Below are positions 5,050 to 5,566 of a stretch of DNA of 5,566 nt, piece by piece (the stretch's first letter is position 1; each line of letters opens with the position of its first letter). Position numbers and translations under genes: made by a program. The stretch comes from an uncultured Eubacteriales bacterium (GTDB lineage: Bacteria > Bacillota > Clostridia > Oscillospirales > CAG-272): positions 1 through 5,566 of the forward strand of contig CAKSEI010000109.1 in assembly GCA_934446285.1 (NCBI GenBank). Direction: 5' to 3'. The notes below the pieces were generated by a model. It saw nothing but the letters and a program-made list of their open reading frames with translations, had not been told where the DNA came from and did no database searches.

Positions 5050-5566
5050 CACATAGACAGAGTGAAAAGCAGTCCGTAGTGGTCTGAGGGAAAATTCCCG
5101 CCCGGCTTGTCGTCGATTATGAGCGCCCGCTCGCTTTTTATACAGTCCGTTATAAAACAGTAATCGATATGTCCGGGTGTGCCGCCCCTGTCGTAGTTGT
5201 GATAGGTCGGGGAGGTGAGGTCGGTGTTCGCATCCGTAAAGTGCTCGGTCATGCGCGCATAACCCGCGCTGTCCGGGTACATGTTGAAGTCGGCACTTAT
5301 TACGGTATTTCCGCCGCCGAAGGCGAGATACTTCTCATACAAGAGATCGGCGCTCTTGACGTGGCATTCGTCACCGAAGCCGACATGGGTATTGAAATAG
5401 GTGAACTCTTTGCCGCTCTCCTTTTCGCGGAGGACAACATACATGCATATTCGCAGATACTGCCCGTCGAAGCTGATGCTTTCCTTTTCGGGAGTGTCAG
5501 AGAGCCAGAAATATCCGCGGTCGATACAGTCAAATTTATCCTTTTTCCAGAGTATCGGCGTGCCCT
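5049..5566 (-). CDS. Endonuclease/exonuclease/phosphatase-family protein (N-terminus beyond window)
   Basis: The C-terminal 172 residues of a metal-dependent phosphodiesterase/phosphatase of the EEP (DNase I-like, exonuclease III-like) fold are visible; the frame is open through the right edge. Read from the edge, the order is GTPILWKKDKF, then FWLSDTPE (the usual FWLSxTP signature). FTYFNTHVGFG follows with a metal/phosphate-proximal N and H, then ISADFNMYPDS (DxN), TYHNY, GHIDYCFIT (the conserved D), and finally PSDHYGLLFTL with the catalytic SDH. All C-terminal catalytic motifs are thus intact. The missing N-terminus should carry the NxxxD/E metal ligands. The closest subgroup is the short secreted or cytoplasmic EEP proteins that carry FWLSxTPE and SDHxP motifs, often of unknown substrate; whether this one is exported cannot be seen. 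An ATG at 5444 is internal, since conserved sequence continues upstream. The stop is TGA (5051-5049), adjoining the shared terminator. Confidence 0.9.
   Translation of the reverse strand, partial: GTPILWKKDKFDCIDRGYFWLSDTPEKESISFDGQYLRICMYVVLREKESGKEFTYFNTHVGFGDECHVKSADLLYEKYLAFGGGNTVISADFNMYPDSAGYARMTEHFTDANTDLTSPTYHNYDRGGTPGHIDYCFITDCIKSERALIIDDKPGGNFPSDHYGLLFTLSM

Noticed and set aside
4108..5052. A 314-codon open frame on the minus strand opposite ebfC and recR
   Set aside because: ebfC and recR are unmistakable on the other strand with all motifs. The antisense translation is low-complexity and family-less, and it has no ribosome binding site or promoter that I can see.
5300..5533. A 77-codon minus-strand frame overlapping the endonuclease/exonuclease/phosphatase gene
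   Set aside because: It is out of phase with the frame that carries the FNTH, DFN, HIDY and SDH motifs, and has no recognisable features of its own.

Overview
The window looks like a chromosomal segment of a low-to-mid GC Firmicute, most likely of class Clostridia. The evidence is the large (Bacillus/Clostridium-type) SRP RNA placed directly upstream of dnaX-ebfC-recR, as in Bacillus subtilis, together with an SLH-domain surface protein, a COG2509-type flavoprotein and canonical sigma-A promoters and GGAGG ribosome binding sites. Genus-level placement is not possible by eye.

Layout. Positions 1-2017 hold a three-gene minus-strand operon, read right to left: a secreted protein with three SLH repeats (TTG start), a 62-residue two-helix membrane protein, and a FAD-dependent dehydrogenase that runs off the left edge. 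Positions 2018-2140 are a compact divergent control region with one strong sigma-A-type promoter per strand, the two -35 boxes being 18 bp apart. Positions about 2141-2445 encode the SRP RNA; its long terminal helix runs into a T tract and probably also acts as its terminator. Positions 2466-5013 are a tightly packed plus-strand operon dnaX-ebfC-recR with 4-nt and 1-nt stop/start overlaps. A single GNRA-capped hairpin fills the whole 35-bp gap between recR and a convergent minus-strand gene, and probably terminates both. From 5049 to the right edge is the C-terminal part of an endonuclease/exonuclease/phosphatase-family protein.

How the genes work together. dnaX (clamp-loader subunit), ebfC (nucleoid-associated protein) and recR (recombination mediator) form the classical replication/repair cluster, and the SRP RNA serves membrane protein targeting. 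The minus-strand operon appears to be an envelope/redox accessory group with no clear common pathway.

The most interesting signal is inside dnaX: an eight-A run at the junction between the conserved ATPase/collar region and the tail. Both alternative frames stop within 30 nt of it, which suggests that a short gamma-like clamp-loader subunit is made by frameshifting or transcriptional slippage. I found no clear evidence of an entirely new system, mobile element, CRISPR array or tRNA.
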